DNA of 64,000 nt from Adiantum capillus-veneris. Its lineage: Eukaryota > Streptophyta > Polypodiopsida > Polypodiales > Pteridaceae. The first letter of the stretch is position 1. Each line of letters starts with the position of its first letter. A program made the position numbers and the translations under genes. Positions 46,849 to 58,560 of this stretch are shown here, piece after piece. The notes beneath the pieces are model-generated. The model worked only from the letters and a program-made list of their open reading frames with translations. It was not told the origin of the DNA and did not search any database. The DNA lies in NCBI GenBank assembly GCA_014529385.2, contig CM043967.1:81354278-81418277 (forward strand), given 5' to 3'.

Positions 46849-48429
46849 GGGAGGGGGTATTGCGGCTTAGTACTTAGGCACCACAGAAGGATGGCGAATC
46901 CGCACACCCTTCACACATACACAAGCTCACTCCAAACACAAGACTAGGTGGCGATTCCGCACACCTCACATGGGCAAAACATTGCAGGAAAACATACTCA
47001 CAAAACCTCAAGCTTTATTTAGAGAATAAGGCGATGAAATGGGGAGCATAGGGTAGAGGAATGAGAAGGGAGAGAGTGGTAGAGCACATGGCGGATAGGT
47101 GGGAGTTGATGGCGAAGACTCGCATGAGGGTTATGGCCATCATCCTTCATTTAGCTGCCCTTCATCTTCCATAGCCCAAGGGTGTAGAGGTCATGCTCAA
47201 GACGAGCATGGTGATTGCGGTGATGGTGATGGTGTGGGTGTGTGTGTGTGCACTAGGCACACACAATGCATAGTGTATTCTTTGGTGATGTTGTGTGTGT
47301 TTTTGTGTGTCCTGGTGAGCTCTCATGGCCTCCTTATATAGGGAAGGAGGAGAGGGTTTAGCAATATTTCTAATTGAAGTGAGTGTCCCACTATGGTGAC
47401 TAGGAAAATGGGGTGCATGTGATTGTGGCTCCCATCTTGTCTCCTCATTATTTAAAATACCAGAGTCAATAGAGAGAGAAGAAGAGAGAATGTGGGTAGG
47501 ATGTAGAGGATAGGAAATATTTACAATAGTCTAGATTTGGCTAGACATAAGCTTATTAGGGAGAGAAGAGAGAGGTAAGAAAATTATAAGAGAGGTTGTC
47601 GAAGGTGGATATTTGTTGATGAGGATGGATCCTCCAAAAATGGTGATAGAATCACTCTAGACTTCCCAAGACCTCATTAAAAGAGCCTTGTCTCTTGTAA
47701 TCATGCTTGAAGACTTGTAGAACCATAGCCATTCTAGAGGGAAGAAAACTAGGGATGGCCCGTGTCACCATTATATGAGAAAACTGGGGTCCACTACAAA
47801 AATCATAGCTCCGCGTTCATAACTCCAAAAATTCTGAAAAAATTTGAGCTAAAAGTTGAGATCACGAGCTACATCTTTCATGTTGAACGCTCCTTAAGTT
47901 CTGGGGTTCTTCTTTACTTATAAAATTCAGCCAAATAATGTATTATTTGTGGCTGCAAAAGTCTTTTGGTGGTCCCCTTTGAGTGGAATTCTCTCTTGCC
48001 TTCAAGTGTAAGCTCCTTCATGTGCATGAAAACATGACCTAGAGTTTTAAAAAGATTGGCAATCATCTAGATGGAGGTATTATTGAAATTTGAAAGTGGG
48101 GTTGAGGTTTGAAAATGAAAACTAGTGAATAAAATATTTGGTAGGGTGGAATAATATACATACATGAAAAATATATTAGAAAATACTAAAATATATAATG
48201 TAATTTATATATATTTAATATTTATGGTCAAAAGAGAGATCAACAAAGAAAGCTTACTTATTTATGCTACATCGTGATTGATTAGCATAAGTCTTATTTA
48301 TTTAATAAAAGCTAAAACGTTTGTGAAAAAGGAAAAAAAAATTCAAAAGTAACTTATATAATGGGAAATATTTTGGTAAAAGGGAAAAAATATATGGGGG
48401 GGTTCCCATGCATGGAAAAGCTTGCCTCA
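46546..48429 (-). repeat. E4 right LTR
   Basis: Partner of 41635-43230. It includes (GA)n at about 46763-46845 and an extra segment of about 280 bp (47400-47680) absent from the left LTR. Confidence 0.88.
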
Positions 48430-49364
48430 ACGTGTGTGCATCGACCATTGGATTAGAGAGGTGGACATGGCTCCCTTCACATGGTGCAATTCCCAAGGCA
48501 AACCATCACACAAGCCCCCTCCCCATGATGCCAATAGTGTCAACTCTTCCCACTATACTCTACCAAGTGCTGACCTCTCATGAACTGCCCCCCCCCCCCT
48601 CAGTGCCAATTTATAGGTGTTGGCTGCTTGCATTATGGTAATCTCGGTGTGATTAGGGTAAGCTAATCGAGGAGACAAAGCAAGCGGTTGGCCCGGTGTG
48701 GCTGACCCTTGCTTTGTTTTGGGAGGTTATTAAAAGATGAGAATCTCTAGGTGGGCCTTTGTGACCATCACCTAGAGAGAGGGAATTTACAAAGTGGGAA
48801 TTTACAACGGCTTGGGTGAAAACTGAAGAAATGATGAACATAACCTACAAATGACTGAAAATGGCGTCGTGGTTGCGTGATGCCGGCGGATGGTGTGTTG
48901 CCGGTGCGTCGGTGTAGTGCGTACTTCTTTTCGGGGTCGGCCGGGGCATGCCTTCAGCGCATTTCCTCTTTGTGTTGTTGGCGGCGCGTGATTTGGGTCC
49001 TCCTTGTTTTTCGTTGTCATCGTAGTCGTGAAATCCTTTGGTTTTTTGTGTATTTGTGGTGCGTATATGCGTGTGTGTGTGTAGGTATGGGTGGGTGTGG
49101 GCGGACATGTGTGTACGTGTGAGTGTGTAAGCGTGAGTGTGTATGTGTGTATTTGTATATGTATGTGTGTGCGCGAGCGTACGTGGGAACGTGGCTTATT
49201 ATGTATATATAATATATATATTTTTTATCTTTTTTTCGGCTTTGTTGACTGGTGACGTGCTGCGGGCTACGCGGTGCTGATGGGGGAGAATAGTGTGTGT
49301 GTGAGCGAGGGTGTGTGTGTAGAGAGGAAGAGAATTTTCTGCTGCGCCGCCACAGGCTGAGAGA

Positions 49365-49428
<64 letters not shown>

Positions 49429-49558
49429 TGTGGGAAGCCTGGAGCTGTGTCCAGAGCGCGAGGGAGAGAAGGGGATGAGTGGGGAGAGAGAGAGTGTGTG
49501 TGTGGTGTGTGTGTAGAGAGAGAGAATCCATCCGTTTATTGTGCCTATGGGCTGGAAA

Positions 49559-49608
<50 letters not shown>

Positions 49609-49764
49609 GGTCTGGTTGCGACCTCGTGCACAGTGTCAGAGGGAGAGAGGGCGGGGTGAGGTGGTGGGTGTGTGTGTGTGCATGTGTGGATAAGGGGGAA
49701 AAGACCCGTTTTTTGCACGCCTTCATAGGCCCGAGCCATAAATGGCTAAGAGAGAGAGAGAGAG

Positions 49765-49838
<74 letters not shown>

Positions 49839-50826
49839 TGAGATGGCGGGGGTCCGCGCCTCGTGGGCCGCCGGACAAGAGAGCAAGGGAAGGGGGGGGG
49901 GGTAATTTGGCAATGGAGTGGGGTAAGGGGGGGTATGTGGAGACAGAGAGGGGGAATATTATTCTTTGTTTTGCATGGTGGATCAAGGACTAGAGGAGGG
50001 GAGCAAGTCAATGGGGTGCGGAGAGAGGGAGAATATTAGCGGGCCAAGGGAGGGAGAGTGAGGCCGAGGGAAGGGTGAGGCAAGCGGGTGGGGGAGAGAG
50101 AGGGAATATCTGCAGGCTATCGGCTTGCATAGAGAGCGAGGGAGGAAGTGTGATAGGGGGAGTGTGGGTGTGGATAAGAATACGGGAGAGAGAGTTCGCA
50201 TGCGGCTATGGGCTCGGTGTAGCGGGAGCGCGAGAGAAGGGGGGGTGGGTGCTCGAGGCCGCTCCTGGCCGACGGTGGCCAGTAGGGGGGGTGTGTGGGT
50301 GAGAGAGAGAGGCTATTATAGAGAGGAGAGAGTGTGATCGGCCCTTGGTAGGCAACGAGGGAGATAGAGAGAGAGGATGCCCGGGCCAACTGCGGGTGTG
50401 GCCGCGACAAGATCTGGGGAGAGCGGGTTGTGAGCAAGAGAGGAGGAGTGGATGAGGGAGAGGAAGGGAATGACGAGAAGGGAAAGAGGGGTTATTAGAG
50501 AGAGAGGTACGTAGGGAAAATGAGAGAGAGAGAGAGAGAGATATCTTAGTCGATGCCCGCCGGGGGAATAAAATTACAGGGAGAGAGAGAGAGAAGGGGT
50601 AGTGAAACCGAGGGTGGCCTACTGTAGGGCATAGATGAGCGGGGGCATGAGGGTGATAAGGCCGGCCAATCAAAGGGGGGGGGGGGGGGGGGGGGGGTCG
50701 AGGCCATGCCTGTAAAAGCGTTGTGAGGTTGACGAGGCGTTGCCTAGCCTTTCAATGGTGCCGTCCAGGCTCCGGCTGAGGAAAAATAAGTTTTTTTTTT
50801 CTTTGATTTCCAAAAATCGTCCATCA
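48430..50826. repeat. GA-rich region, possibly the LTR of the E4-like copy
   Basis: The stretch holds (GA)n tracts at about 49369-49424, 49562-49605 and 49751-49835, many shorter GA and GT runs, and 23 guanines at 50675-50697. No gene is supported; long Ser/Leu or Arg/Glu frames follow the microsatellites. Its right end, 'gtccatca|ttagccctcccc', has the same purine-tract/LTR junction as E4, so part of it may be the 3' LTR of the fragment at 50827-52099. No second LTR was found. Confidence 0.5.
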
Positions 50827-52099
50827 TTAGCCCTCCCCTTTTTGGCTAGAGGAATTCATGCTTCTAGCCCTGACTTTGATTCTTCTTCAGCTGAGCTGTA
50901 GGAGCCGATATCGAGTTGCCTTTTGAACTAGCCATTCCATTTGGCCATTGGTGAGATTTCAGGGATATTCATGAATCTGCAACAGGTCCGGTTGATAGCC
51001 CGTTCCTTGAAATAGTGTTGGTTGATTAAACGGGAAGCCCATGGCTTCCAGAACTTTGTGCTAGTGTCCTCCTGGATCCCAAGTGAAAAATAGGATCATT
51101 GTCTGCAGTGTTCGAACAATAAAATTTTCATGCCAAATTGGACCAAATTTGTAACCACCAGTAGTAGCGAGAGGGGAAATGAGCATCTTAGCTCCTGCAA
51201 AGACAGAACTGAAAATTATGTTTCCCAAAAGTGTGCCAAGAAATCCACCATATATGGCCACCTTCTTGGTGTGGTGAGATCTAGTTGTTTTCAGAACCTT
51301 GCTCACTGTCATGACTGTAAAAAACTGCAAGCATATCATGCTTCTTTTGGGTGTGCTCAAACATGTCAACTGTCTTTTTGATGATGATAGTAAGCCATCT
51401 ACCTTGCGGCTTAAATACAAGCGTAATCCACTCACCTCTCTCCATAGAGAGGATGCACTATTTGTAAGAAAATGTACCAAATTGGGAATAAGGCCTTCAT
51501 TCTTGCATTCTATCAGCCTTTTGTCTATCCATGGCTCCTTAGCTTTTATCTCCATGTTGATCTTATCTCTATACGTTATAGTGGCTAGCCATAGCCATAG
51601 CCATAGCCAGAGGTCTTACCTCCATGCAAACACAATGCTATGTTGTGGAGGAGTCTGGAACATCCTTAAAAGGTTGGCAACATATTGATCATCAAACTTA
51701 CTCTGAACACCCTCACATAAACTGGAGGCATTAACCATCTCCAAGTTTATAACATCTTTCAGTAGACTAGAGGCATTACCCATCTCTAAGTCTATGACAC
51801 TACACAATAAAGTCTTGCTCGGCTGCCAAGCCTCTGGAGCAATATCCAACTCCAAACCTTCAGTCATATTTACCTCTTTGCTATGGTCCTCTAGTGAAAC
51901 ATCCTTGATGCAAAATTCCTTTAGCTTGCTACATTGTCCTTGGTTCATGCTGGTGCACAGGATTCTGTTTTCAAAGCCCTCCCCTTTGCTTGATATGTTG
52001 TCCATTTTGTGCGAAGCCTTGCTAGCAGGTTGGTATTCCTCTTCTCTTGTTTCTTCCATGCTCTTTGCATTCCTCTTACTCTGACGTGGCTTAATCAAA
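50827..52099 (-). mobile_element. Partial second copy of the E4 interior
   Basis: Collinear with 43231-44490 of E4, from the purine tract to 'ctgacg.ggc.taatcaa'. It carries ORF-X in two long frames (51616-52098 and 51061-51555) with a different set of stops from E4: 'GGH*HKVL' here versus 'GGHWHKVL' in E4. It is cut off at 52099, so gag is missing. Confidence 0.85.
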
Positions 52100-52100
52100 T

Positions 52101-52853
52101 ATGAAGCCAGATCAAAAGAAATGTATTATGCGTGCCATTCATAAAGAATGTATTTTGGCAATCTCATCATCTGCAATTGATCGCATACAGCAGATTAGTG
52201 AAAGTGATGTCTACATCAAAGACATCACTAGCGCTATATGGGAGAACACAGAGCGCAGGTTGCCACTTGAAGGCCAATACGAGTTGTTGATTCTAGCTTG
52301 GATACGAGAATTTGACCCCCACCACAAGGTCAGGACAGTGTTGGGCAATATGAAAGTATGTTGCAGAGACTTAAAGGAAGATATCCCGCCTGCTTGCGAC
52401 ATGTCAAAATTAGAGCTCTGGGATAAATTGTGGGAAGAACAGAACGTAAAGATGAAGCGTGTGAAAGCGCAAGACCAAGCAGACTTACCCAAGAGATTGA
52501 AGATGGCCCCAGATGCGCAAGCAGCTTTGGGAGGTCGATCCGATGCCAGCAGCACATGCACAATCATGCGCACTGCTTTGAATGCAAAGTGCACTCATCT
52601 TGTTGGCATCCCTCACGAAGCCTTGGTAGAAGGTATGAGGATTGGAGAAGGCTCCTTTGGTGTGTGCACATTGTACACTATCAAAGGCATCTCATTTTTT
52701 CCAGACCACATTACATATGTGGGAAAATGTTACAAGGGAGGGAGTGAGGCGAAATTTGACAGCTTTCAGACAGAGCAAGGAATGCAAATGCTTCACCCCT
52801 CCATTGTAAGGTGCATTGGGTTTACTATAGAAGCTCCTTGCACTACAACATAA
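52101..52853 (+). pseudogene. Protein kinase-like N-lobe
   Basis: A 250-codon plus frame. Residues about 1-170 are a charged, probably helical region I do not recognise. From about residue 180 comes a kinase glycine loop, 'MRIGEGSFGVCTLYTIKG', then a 'YVGKCYKG' strand with a candidate ATP-binding lysine, and 'QGMQMLHPSIVRCIGFTIEA', matching the alphaC to beta4/5 region. The frame stops just after this, in a CACTA-like terminus at 52841, and the hinge and C-lobe are missing. A kinase C-lobe on the same strand at 61318-62053 may be the rest of the gene. The true start is uncertain because the upstream side abuts the retroelement fragment at 52099. Confidence 0.65.
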
Positions 52854-53060
52854 TACCCAGATTTCGATGCACCACATTTTGATGCACCGTACCTTTCCAC
52901 ACGCCTTTTGATGGGCATGTTGCTCGTCGATATACGCGTTGATAGAGACATGGAAATGGGCGCCACAATGCCTATCAAAAGGTGAGTGTTTCCACGCATA
53001 TTTCCACACGTACTTCCATGCGTATTTTGAAGGTAAAAATTAGGGGGAAAAAAACCAAAT
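52841..53060 (+). mobile_element. Putative CACTA transposon left terminus with subterminal repeats
   Basis: 'CACTACAACA' at 52841-52850 has the form of an En/Spm-CACTA end. It is followed by short repeated words: 'gatgcacc' twice near 52875-52900, and 'tttccac(g/a)c' variants near 52910, 52990, 53004 and 53014. Subterminal repeats of this kind are typical of CACTA ends. The TNP2 exons lie downstream in the same orientation. No matching 'TGTTGTAGTG' end was found. Confidence 0.45.
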
Positions 53061-53160
53061 CCGTGCGTAGGCGGTCATTTTCACCTGCGAGCGCGCGCAC
53101 ACATCTGCCCTTGGAAAGCTGCAGTGCAGTAATTATTGATCTCTTCCCCCCCCCCCAACC

Positions 53161-53162
53161 CC

Positions 53163-53196
<34 letters not shown>

Positions 53197-53218
53197 AGCT
53201 ACATCGTGTCTGTATGTG

Positions 53219-53284
<66 letters not shown>

Positions 53285-53300
53285 AGAGAGATCGAGGGAA

Positions 53301-53359
<59 letters not shown>

Positions 53360-53391
53360 AGTAGAGAGATAGAGAGTGATATATATATATT

Positions 53392-53465
<74 letters not shown>

Positions 53466-53493
53466 AATATATATATATATAGAGAGAGGAAAT

Positions 53494-53546
<53 letters not shown>

Positions 53547-53570
53547 AGGAGAGATAGATAGATAGATAGA
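53161..53570. repeat. Long compound (CT)/(CA)/(GA)/(TA)/(GATA) microsatellite
   Basis: Mostly (GA)n with (TA)n at about 53381-53412 and 53468-53480, ending in the (GATA)n LINE tail at 53553-53570. Reading frames across it are artefacts. Confidence 0.95.
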
Positions 53571-53602
53571 TTTTATTATCGTCCTCGGAGGTCAAATATG
53601 AC

Positions 53603-56600
53603 CTATGGGACCAAAGTTACATGTGATGTAGTATGTGTATGGCTGATGAGTGACTCTCGATGCTCCAAAATTGTAGTGATGAGAGTCGCAATGGAGAGCC
53701 CACACTTTGGCTGGGAGAGGAAAGTGTGTAGGTCTAAGTTATGGCTGAAAATGTGAGAGAAGCAAGTTCGGATGTGATCAAAAGCTGAGCACTCTAGTAG
53801 TGTGTGGTACTCAGACTCTCGAACTTGCAATGAGCATAATGTGCACAATCGACTTGACTCTTCTCCATTGCCCCAACGCCCTATCTCGCATCGAAGGAAA
53901 TGGGAGCTAAGCCGAATTGCTGCGATAGTGCGTATCACGGACAAGGGAATAGGCTCAAGCATGTAAGTGTGAGTACGGTTTCCTCTCTCAGCGAAGAACA
54001 TGGTTTTGTAGTTGGGGGCAATATAGGTGGTGTAATGTATGAAGCGTGACCCACCGGATTTCTTCCAAGCCGTAATACATTGGCGTTGTAGAAAAGCTTC
54101 ATTCACTTGAGAGTCAATTGAAGCATCATGTAGCAAGTGTAATGCATCCCATCTCCCAAACCACTTCTTTATGTCTTGCATCCATCCCGTGCTCAAGATC
54201 TTGCTTTTATGCGTCTTTTGAACTTTTTTGCTTGCTTCCCATGCAATTGTAGGAAGTCGATGTGAGGGGTTTTGACGGATCTTTATCATGTACTCCACAA
54301 CCCTTTCCATGCCCATAACCTCAATTGGAAGAGATCCCGACTCAAGAAGTAGGAGCATATATGGTGTTTGTGTCTTAACTTGGAGAAAGTTTGTAAGAAA
54401 ACGCTTTTGGACATTCTCAAACTCTTTCCAAGTAGACTTTGAGATGCTCCCGCCCCACACTTCAACTCCATAAAGAAGAACCGGTGTCACCAATGCATCA
54501 AAAAGATACTTCTTAAGAACCCAACACTTGATGTTTCCCGCATTACACATGTTCTCAAATGCATAATATGCTCTCTTTCCCGCTTCCAAACGACGCATAG
54601 CACATTCATGCCACTTGTGATTCGATGGAACCTCAAGGCCAAGGTACTTAAAGCTCTCAACAACTTCAAGTGTCTCCTTGTTGTACACAATGCATGGCTT
54701 CTCCTTATGGTTGGTTTTCACAAGCATAACCTTTGTTTTGGATTCATTTACAATCAGCCCACTATGCAAGCAAAAGTTCTCAAGGACAACCATAAGCTTT
54801 TGTGCATCTTCTAAAGTGTGTGCTAGAAGCACTACATCATCCGCATACAACAAAAGCATGATTACCACATTGCAAATAGTGACCTCTTCAATGCCTTCTT
54901 CTTGCATAAAGTCAAGTACCATTTGTTCCAATTGATCGATGCATAGACCAAAGAGAGTTGGTGACAATGGACATCCTTGTTTAACCCCAATAGTGCTTAC
55001 AAAAATTTCTGAAATTTCTCTTCCCATGCGCAATTGACAAATCACCTTCTCATAGATTCGAGAAACCGCAAGCATAAACTCACTTGGCACTTGGAGTTCT
55101 TCCATCCTTCTCCACAAATTGTTACGTGGAGTCATATCAAACGCTTTCTTAAAGTCCACAAAACAACAATACAATCGCTTGCCTTTCAACCGACTTTCCT
55201 CCATGAGAACACGAAGAGTGACAAGATGATCAATGGTGCTATGGCATCGACGAAAACCCGCTTGTCCCTTTGCACGCTTGTCATTCTCTTCAGCCCAATC
55301 ACTCAATTTCATCTCCATTATGCACCCAAACAACTTTGCCATAAGAGACCCAATCATTATAGTCCGGTAGTTGCTTACATTCTTTACATCCCCTCCTTTA
55401 TGCAAAGGCTTAACCCAATTAGTACTCCAATCATAAGGCATACCATGTTGAAGTGCAAGGTTGAACATATCACACATCCACTCATGGGTAAAATCTCCCG
55501 TCCATTTGATCATCTCCGGCTTGATACCTTGAAGATCTCCCGCTTTGCGAGTGGCCAACTTTTCAAGCCCACCGCATACATCCTCAATAGTAAAAAAAGA
55601 CGGCATACATGGGAGTGAACCATAAAATGGCATTTTTTCAGTATTTTCTTGCTCATATAATTGCCTACAATGTGTGTACATATCCACTAGACTCAAGTTA
55701 CCAAAATTCTCAACCCGCTTGCCTCTCAAGTTTCTCCAAAATCTTCCACATGCATGTGCCTTTTCTTGGACTTGAAATTCTTGTTGCTTTACTTCCCATC
55801 TTCTTCTCTTCTTTTAAATCAATGCCTTGTATGTATGCAAATGACTTTGATAGTTGTCTTTGTCCATAGTTGCATCAAGCTTTATCAAGGACTTTTGAGC
55901 ATCTTGACATTCTTTATCAAACCACCTTTTGTGTGATCTATCTTTGTTGATACCATGGAGATGCTTTATGGCAAAGCATTCTTCCGCACAAGAACAAATA
56001 GCTTTCTTGAAAGCTTCCCATTTAGTTTCCAATGGTGCATCACATTGAAGCTTTGTCATCCATAATTTTTGCTCAACCATTTCAATGTACATTGGTGCCC
56101 GTTTGAAATCCATACATAGTGATAACTTCTCTTTCCTTTGGCTGAGATTATCATGCTTAGTTGCTTCTCCACATGAAAGGTCAATACATAAGGTGCGATG
56201 GTCGGACTCCGGGGTCCATTGACCAAACATAAAACTCTTTATGCGATACATGATGGCTTCAGAGAGTAGCATATAGTCAATCACACTATCCCCATTATGT
56301 CTTCTACATGTAAATCCATTGGTTCCACTCCACAAAGATACACCATTGGCAATGAGCATACCGGTGCTATTACACATGTGTAAAAGTAACTTTCCATAGT
56401 GATCCGGCTCTTTCTCATCCATTGAAGTACGATCATACAAGTGAACTTCCTCCAACTCCCTTGAAATGTATGGCATATCAAATTGTTGAGTATCATGTTG
56501 CAATGTTTTTGTACGAGCATTCATATCCCCAAATACAATAACATCACCTTCACCTTTGAAATAAGCAATGTCCTCTTCCAAATCAGAAAATGGTTGATCT

Positions 56601-56995
56601 CTATCCATGCAAGCATAAAAGGGAGAATCATGATGAGGAATGTAGCAACCGGCTACAAAAATGGGTGCTCTTTTTGGTGTCATAATTTTCAGCCATACAT
56701 AACGTTTGTACTTGTCATCTTTCACAATTGATACAAAATCTTCCAATCCTTTCTTAACCATACATGCTAACCCTCCTTGTCCTCTTCGTTGCTTGAGATT
56801 CTTTGACCACATCAGTGAATGTACATTATAATCCTCCAAGCCGTTAATCCTTTGTGTATCATGCTCCCAAGTTTCAACAAGAAGTACAACATCGGCTTTG
56901 CTTGTTAGTTCATCAATGCCAACCCCCGCATTCCATGGGTATCCATTACAATTCCAAAAGCATATTTTCAATTGTAACTCGGTCTCATAGGTCAC
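53603..56995 (-). pseudogene. LINE ORF2: endonuclease and reverse transcriptase, one in-frame stop
   Basis: A single frame of 1131 codons, interrupted only by TAA at 55814-55816. The N-terminal part (56995-55817) is an APE-type endonuclease with 'ICFWNCNGYPWN', 'VVLLVETWEHD', 'VIVFGDMNART', 'DSVIDYMLLS' and 'TPESDHRTLC', covering the Asn, Glu, Asp-Asn and Asp-His catalytic positions. The C-terminal part (55813-53603) is a reverse transcriptase: 'NVSNYRTIMIGSLMAKLF', 'GQAGFRRCHSTIDHL', 'FVDFKKAFD', 'GVKQGCPLSPTLF' and the catalytic 'LYADDVVLL'. A cysteine-histidine finger, 'CTLCSLQVRESEYHTLLEC', lies near the end. It would nick target DNA and prime cDNA synthesis there. Every motif is intact, so the stop may be recent. 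Confidence 0.93.
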
Positions 56996-57001
56996 GCATC
57001 C

Positions 57002-57952
57002 CTATTTGCTTGAGAGACTTGCCTCCTCCTTGGGCACATTTTCTTCATGAGAGATCTCCTTGTTTTTATTATTCTTTTCCTCATATGCCTTGCGACGCAT
57101 ATTTTGTTGCTTAATAGTGCGATCTTCACATACAAAACATTTTGTATCCCTCAAATAGATCCAACTATTATCAAGGATAATCTTTCGCTTGGTCTCATCC
57201 GGCATGGTGCATACAATTGGCCGTTCTCCCGAGCGAGGAGCTCCTTGCTTCCCCACTCTATGTGCTCCATAGACCATAACTCCGGACATGCCAAAGTGGG
57301 TTTTGAAGAAATCTTCAATAACAATGGCAAGAGAAGGAGGTGTCTCTAACTTCTCTTCGGGAATTCCACGAATAACAATGTTCTTGGAACGTCGCTCCCG
57401 TTCCTTCAACTCCTCCACATCCACATTCTCAACATTCTTTGTTTGAACCATAGCTTGCATGAGTGAGGAATTAGAAACCACATTGCTACCAGATACATCA
57501 GCCCAAGACTTGTTTGTGCATACATTTTTCATGTCGCATACATCCCGGCTTATAGTGTCAAATTTCTCCTCTTTCAATACATGGTCATGCTCTACTTTGC
57601 TCATCCGCTCCTTCAAAGCATTCAAGTCCACAAGAGAGCGTTTACATTCCTTGACTTCCTCTTCAAGTTGCATCAAACGTGTTGTTTGCATCTCAAGTGT
57701 CCTCTTGAGATTCTCATTCTCAACCACAAGTACCCTTAGTGTGCCATTCTCCATTGCAAGTGCTCGTAAGTCTTCGCCTTGTTTGTTTACGGTCTCTTGC
57801 AATGATACCAAGTACGCCATGATCATGGTTTCCGATGTCGTTGGTTGGGTGGTTGTGTTGCTATCTCCACACTTAGGAGATTTTGGATCATTTTCCACAA
57901 TGGTTGTGGACCTTGTTGAAGAAGAAGAACCCTTGCGAGTGCCGGAAGACAT
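57002..57952 (-). CDS. LINE ORF1 protein
   Basis: Intact 316-codon frame ending 6 bp before ORF2. Residues about 1-45 are Ser/Thr-rich. Residues 55-130 form a probable coiled coil ('ENENLKRTLEMQTTRLMQLE', 'LNALKERMSKVEHD'). Residues about 185-300 resemble the RRM-like and C-terminal domains of L1 ORF1 proteins ('RERRSKNIVIRGIPEEKLE', 'VYGAHRVGKQGAP', 'RPIVCTMPDETKRKIILDN'). Such proteins form trimers on the element RNA as a chaperone. I infer the same role here. Confidence 0.8.
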   Translation of the reverse strand: MSSGTRKGSSSSTRSTTIVENDPKSPKCGDSNTTTQPTTSETMIMAYLVSLQETVNKQGEDLRALAMENGTLRVLVVENENLKRTLEMQTTRLMQLEEEVKECKRSLVDLNALKERMSKVEHDHVLKEEKFDTISRDVCDMKNVCTNKSWADVSGSNVVSNSSLMQAMVQTKNVENVDVEELKERERRSKNIVIRGIPEEKLETPPSLAIVIEDFFKTHFGMSGVMVYGAHRVGKQGAPRSGERPIVCTMPDETKRKIILDNSWIYLRDTKCFVCEDRTIKQQNMRRKAYEEKNNKNKEISHEENVPKEEASLSSK

Positions 57953-58169
57953 TGTATGTAAAATAGGAGATGAGAATCAATTTTGTTGAACCTGTTCACT
58001 TCGGAAATGCTGCTACAGAAACGCCTTCCATAACTCTAAAAATTTCTGTCTTTACATCAATGCGTAGAGGACTTTGTGCTCTTCGATTGAGGCTATAGAT
58101 CACCCAAATCGGAGTTCGGATGAAGAAGTTATGATCAAAAGAGTGGACTGCTGTCTACTAGGTCAAAAA

Positions 58170-58177
58170 ATGGCTGC

Positions 58178-58248
<71 letters not shown>

Positions 58249-58278
58249 AATAGAGAGAGAGATAGCGAGAGCGAGATC

Positions 58279-58349
<71 letters not shown>

Positions 58350-58390
58350 TGTAGAGAGAGATAGAGAGTGATATAGAGAGAGATAGGGAA

Positions 58391-58450
<60 letters not shown>

Positions 58451-58560
58451 CCAGAGATAGAGGTAGAGAAAGAGAGAGAATTAACTAGAGATAGCTACGG
58501 AGATGGATATATATAGAGAGAGAGAGAGCGATAGTAGTAGATAGAGAAAGCTAGCATGAA
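58170..58560. repeat. (GA)n tract on the 5' side of the LINE
   Basis: Long GA runs broken by 'gata', 'gaaa' and 'gcga' words. Similar in composition to 53221-53552 on the other side of the LINE. Confidence 0.95.

Larger units (their letters stand above)
41635..48429 (-). mobile_element. E4: gag-only LTR retrotransposon with an extra reading frame
   Basis: The LTRs 41635-43230 and 46546-48429 start TGAAGGGAGCAAAG and end GCTTGCCTCA. A minus-strand purine tract ('agggggagggctaa') adjoins the left LTR, and a long tRNA-like primer-binding site (46494-46543) adjoins the right LTR. The interior carries gag (44636-45718) and, in the same frame after a stop, a further open region to about 43240. No protease, reverse transcriptase or integrase motif is visible. 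The flanks (tacat / acgtg) do not give a clean target duplication. Both LTRs contain a (GA)n tract, and the right LTR is longer by about 280 bp at 47400-47680. Confidence 0.88.
53553..58180 (-). mobile_element. Nearly intact L1-type LINE embedded in (GA)n
   Basis: On the minus strand: a 5' leader (58180-57953), ORF1 (57952-57002), ORF2 (56995-53603), and a short 3' end finishing in (TATC)n, the complement of plus-strand 53553-53570. Both sides are (GA)n microsatellite. A second, 5'-truncated copy with the same 3' tail at 26979-27562 confirms the 3' end. The only obvious defect is one in-frame TAA in ORF2. Confidence 0.9.

Noticed and set aside
49199-50011. A long minus-strand frame of Ser/Leu repeats (270 codons) and plus-strand Arg/Glu frames
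   Set aside because: They are translations of (GA)n/(CT)n tracts with no domain outside the repeats.
52975-53595. A 206-codon Ser/Leu-rich minus-strand frame
   Set aside because: It also follows a microsatellite; only its ends have normal composition.
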